From NCBI GenBank assembly GCA_014801985.1, contig JAAVDD010000015.1, positions 4,975 through 56,411 of the forward strand: a stretch of 51,437 nt of DNA. The letters are read 5' to 3'. Source of the stretch: Bacteroides sp. Its GTDB lineage: Bacteria > Bacteroidota > Bacteroidia > Bacteroidales > Muribaculaceae. The notes under the pieces are model-generated. The model searched no databases and was not told the DNA's origin. It saw only the letters and a program-made list of their open reading frames with translations. Shown here piece by piece: positions 49,815-51,437 of the stretch. Position numbers and translations under genes: made by a program. Numbering within the stretch: the stretch's first letter is position 1; each line of letters begins with the position of its first letter.

Positions 49815-51437
49815 TTAAAAGCCTATCCTTTTTTCATTGCTCTTGCTCATTCTTTCCTGACGACAAATCTCTATAAGTTCATCCATAGATATGGACTCGT
49901 TTCCGAAAAGTATACTATTGACCGTGTGCTTACGCACGACATTCTCGATCTCACCTCCCGACAGATCAAACTTTGATGCCAATCTCTCAGCATCCTCTTC
50001 CTTCAATCCGGGAAGCATGGTCATCCAGATTTTTGCGCGAGCTTCCACCGTAGGCTTCTCAAACTTAATCTTATAAAGGAATCGACGCTCGAATGCCTTG
50101 TCAAGATTGGAGGTCAGGTTGGTGGTGGCAATCATTATCCCCTCTAAAGATTCCATCTCCTGCAGGATTATGTTCTGTATGGAGTTTTCCATCTTGTCGA
50201 CTGCGCTGGAAGCACCCTCAATTCTTACTCCCAGCACGGCATCAGCCTCGTTGAACAGGAGGATAGGTGCGAGCGAACTATTCTTGCAGATGCTGCGGTA
50301 ACGGTCGAACAGTGCTTTGATATTCTTTTCGCTTTCTCCTACCCAGCAGCTCTTTACCTTATCCACATCCACACGCATGATATCCCGGCCCGTCTCTCTG
50401 GCAAGCTGATAGACGGTTTCAGTCTTTCCCGTTCCGGGTTGGCCATAGAAAATACAGCAGAATCCGGGACGCATTCCGTTTTTTATAAGACGTTGCTGCA
50501 CATCATTGAAACGCTCCTCCTCAAGGATAGAGGAGAGTTCATGAATCTGTTTGGATTCATCGGGATTATATATAAGATTCTTTTTAACGAGAGAATCAGC
50601 TTTTATCAGACCTTTAGTGGATTTGGCGGCCTCAGCAATATTGAGTTCGCAGAGGAGCTCGGTCTTGGCGTGGTTAGTGAGCTTGAAGGCATCCGCACGT
50701 GCCATACCATCCTCGTTCACATTCTCAATGAGGTTATGGTTGAAAAGGGAGGAGTTGCGTCCGCGAAACTCCCGTTTGCACCATCCGGGAATGCGTCGTT
50801 CATCGTAAAGATCCTCTATATCGTGGAATCCGATGTTGTCGTCATTATTTTCCACAAAAAGATGCGCCATGAAAATGAAGAGCAAGGTGTCGTCTTTGTC
50901 AAGTTCGAGTCCCTTGATTCCACGTGCGAATACAGATTCCTTGATATCCTCAAGATATTCCTCGACGCGCTCATTAAGCATGTCATAGGATATTTCATTT
51001 GAGGATTTCTCATCCATCAGATTCTTGAAAGCATCGAAGAAGGTCTGCGTATCGGTCACGCTATCCTCCTCATATTCGTATGGGCGATTCTCGCGAAGCG
51101 CGGTCAGAGCCTGCTGAGGTACACGATAGGAGAGGGAATCGGTAGAGCGGGAGGCACGAAGGTAGCGGAGTTTTTCAAGCACATCGATTTCTGCCTGAAG
51201 GCGTAGGATACGTATAGTGCGACATCCTACGTATCTGGCAATCTCGGAGATAAGGATACGTCGATCCTCACTGCGGTCGACGAAGAGCGCAAGCAATACC
51301 GTCTGAAAAGGGGAGAGCTTGAGCTTGCGAACCACATACCTTATATGCTGACCGGCCTTCTCGAAGAATTCCTCGTTGAAGTTGGAATCCTCGGCGAGTT
51401 CCACGATATGCTCGAATGCCTCCAGAACACTCTTGGA
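49815..51437 (-). CDS. AAA+ ATPase, 5' partial
   Basis: The frame is open to the window end (upstream codons read SKSVLEAFEHI), so the GTG at 51404 is probably not the start. About 310 residues of helical N-terminal region precede a AAA+ module. Counting from that GTG, Walker A is GQPGTGKT (321-328) and Walker B is ILLFNEAD (381-388), with Asn where Asp is usual. Sensor 1 is ATTN (426-429), and an arginine-finger-like block is AFERRF (437-442). The lid contains LSGGEIENVVRKH. It resembles ATP-binding proteins of the COG0464 (SpoVK/Cdc48-like) group. The partner and substrate are unknown. Confidence 0.85.
   Translation of the reverse strand, partial: SKSVLEAFEHIVELAEDSNFNEEFFEKAGQHIRYVVRKLKLSPFQTVLLALFVDRSEDRRILISEIARYVGCRTIRILRLQAEIDVLEKLRYLRASRSTDSLSYRVPQQALTALRENRPYEYEEDSVTDTQTFFDAFKNLMDEKSSNEISYDMLNERVEEYLEDIKESVFARGIKGLELDKDDTLLFIFMAHLFVENNDDNIGFHDIEDLYDERRIPGWCKREFRGRNSSLFNHNLIENVNEDGMARADAFKLTNHAKTELLCELNIAEAAKSTKGLIKADSLVKKNLIYNPDESKQIHELSSILEEERFNDVQQRLIKNGMRPGFCCIFYGQPGTGKTETVYQLARETGRDIMRVDVDKVKSCWVGESEKNIKALFDRYRSICKNSSLAPILLFNEADAVLGVRIEGASSAVDKMENSIQNIILQEMESLEGIMIATTNLTSNLDKAFERRFLYKIKFEKPTVEARAKIWMTMLPGLKEEDAERLASKFDLSGGEIENVVRKHTVNSILFGNESISMDELIEICRQERMSKSNEKRIGF

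Overview
The window reads as chromosomal DNA of a Bacteroidales bacterium. Muribaculaceae or a near relative is my guess, but the family is not proven. The signs are promoters of the Bacteroidetes -33 TTTG / -7 TAnnTTTG type with about 20 bp between boxes, no clear Shine-Dalgarno sites, many lipoproteins with acidic residues straight after the lipid-bearing cysteine, type IX secretion tails, membrane-anchored TPR/HTH regulators, a fused HAD-IGPD hisB and an Mrp ATPase without the CxxC pair.

Layout. 1-8.4 kb is mostly core: the end of a BspA-like leucine-rich-repeat protein, trmB, a tight minus-strand operon pldA - glycosyltransferase - mrp, a GH3-family adenylating enzyme and a MATE exporter. 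8.5-16.7 kb holds tRNA-Leu(CAA), a membrane coiled-coil protein, and a two-gene operon of large exported proteins with T9SS-type tails. 16.9-19.5 kb has a DMT transporter broken by one amber codon and a DUF1703-type AAA/PD-(D/E)XK protein. 19.6-29.0 kb is an AT-richer accessory locus and the most interesting part. Five lipoproteins are transcribed on the minus strand, facing away from a TPR-membrane-AraC hybrid regulator. Two of them are translationally coupled by an ATGA overlap: a BMP/PnrA-like binding protein and a protein that joins a periplasmic-binding-protein fold to a strikingly legumain-like (C13) cysteine peptidase. 29.2-30.3 kb encodes a winged-helix protein of unknown role.

30.3-37.5 kb is a complete histidine operon read hisG-D-C-B-H-A-F-IE, with four-base stop/start overlaps at most junctions. 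It is followed by rpoN, tRNA-Leu(UAA), luxS and a TPR membrane protein. 40.6-41.5 kb has no protein gene but carries a promoter, a chain of perfect hairpins and an intrinsic terminator on the minus strand, which suggests a structured small RNA of about 340 nt. 41.5-51.4 kb holds a DUF6377-like TPR regulator, a two-lipoprotein operon (LEA-like repeats; Ig-like domain), an ammonium transporter, a secreted alpha/beta hydrolase with a basic tail, an EamA transporter, a TlpA-like thiol-disulfide lipoprotein, and a AAA+ ATPase cut by the window end.

The proposed undescribed system is the 19.6-29.0 kb locus. The regulator would sense a periplasmic signal and control a surface assembly of ligand-binding lipoproteins built around an Asx-specific peptidase or ligase. 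The assignment of the peptidase rests on visible motifs; the function of the locus is inference.
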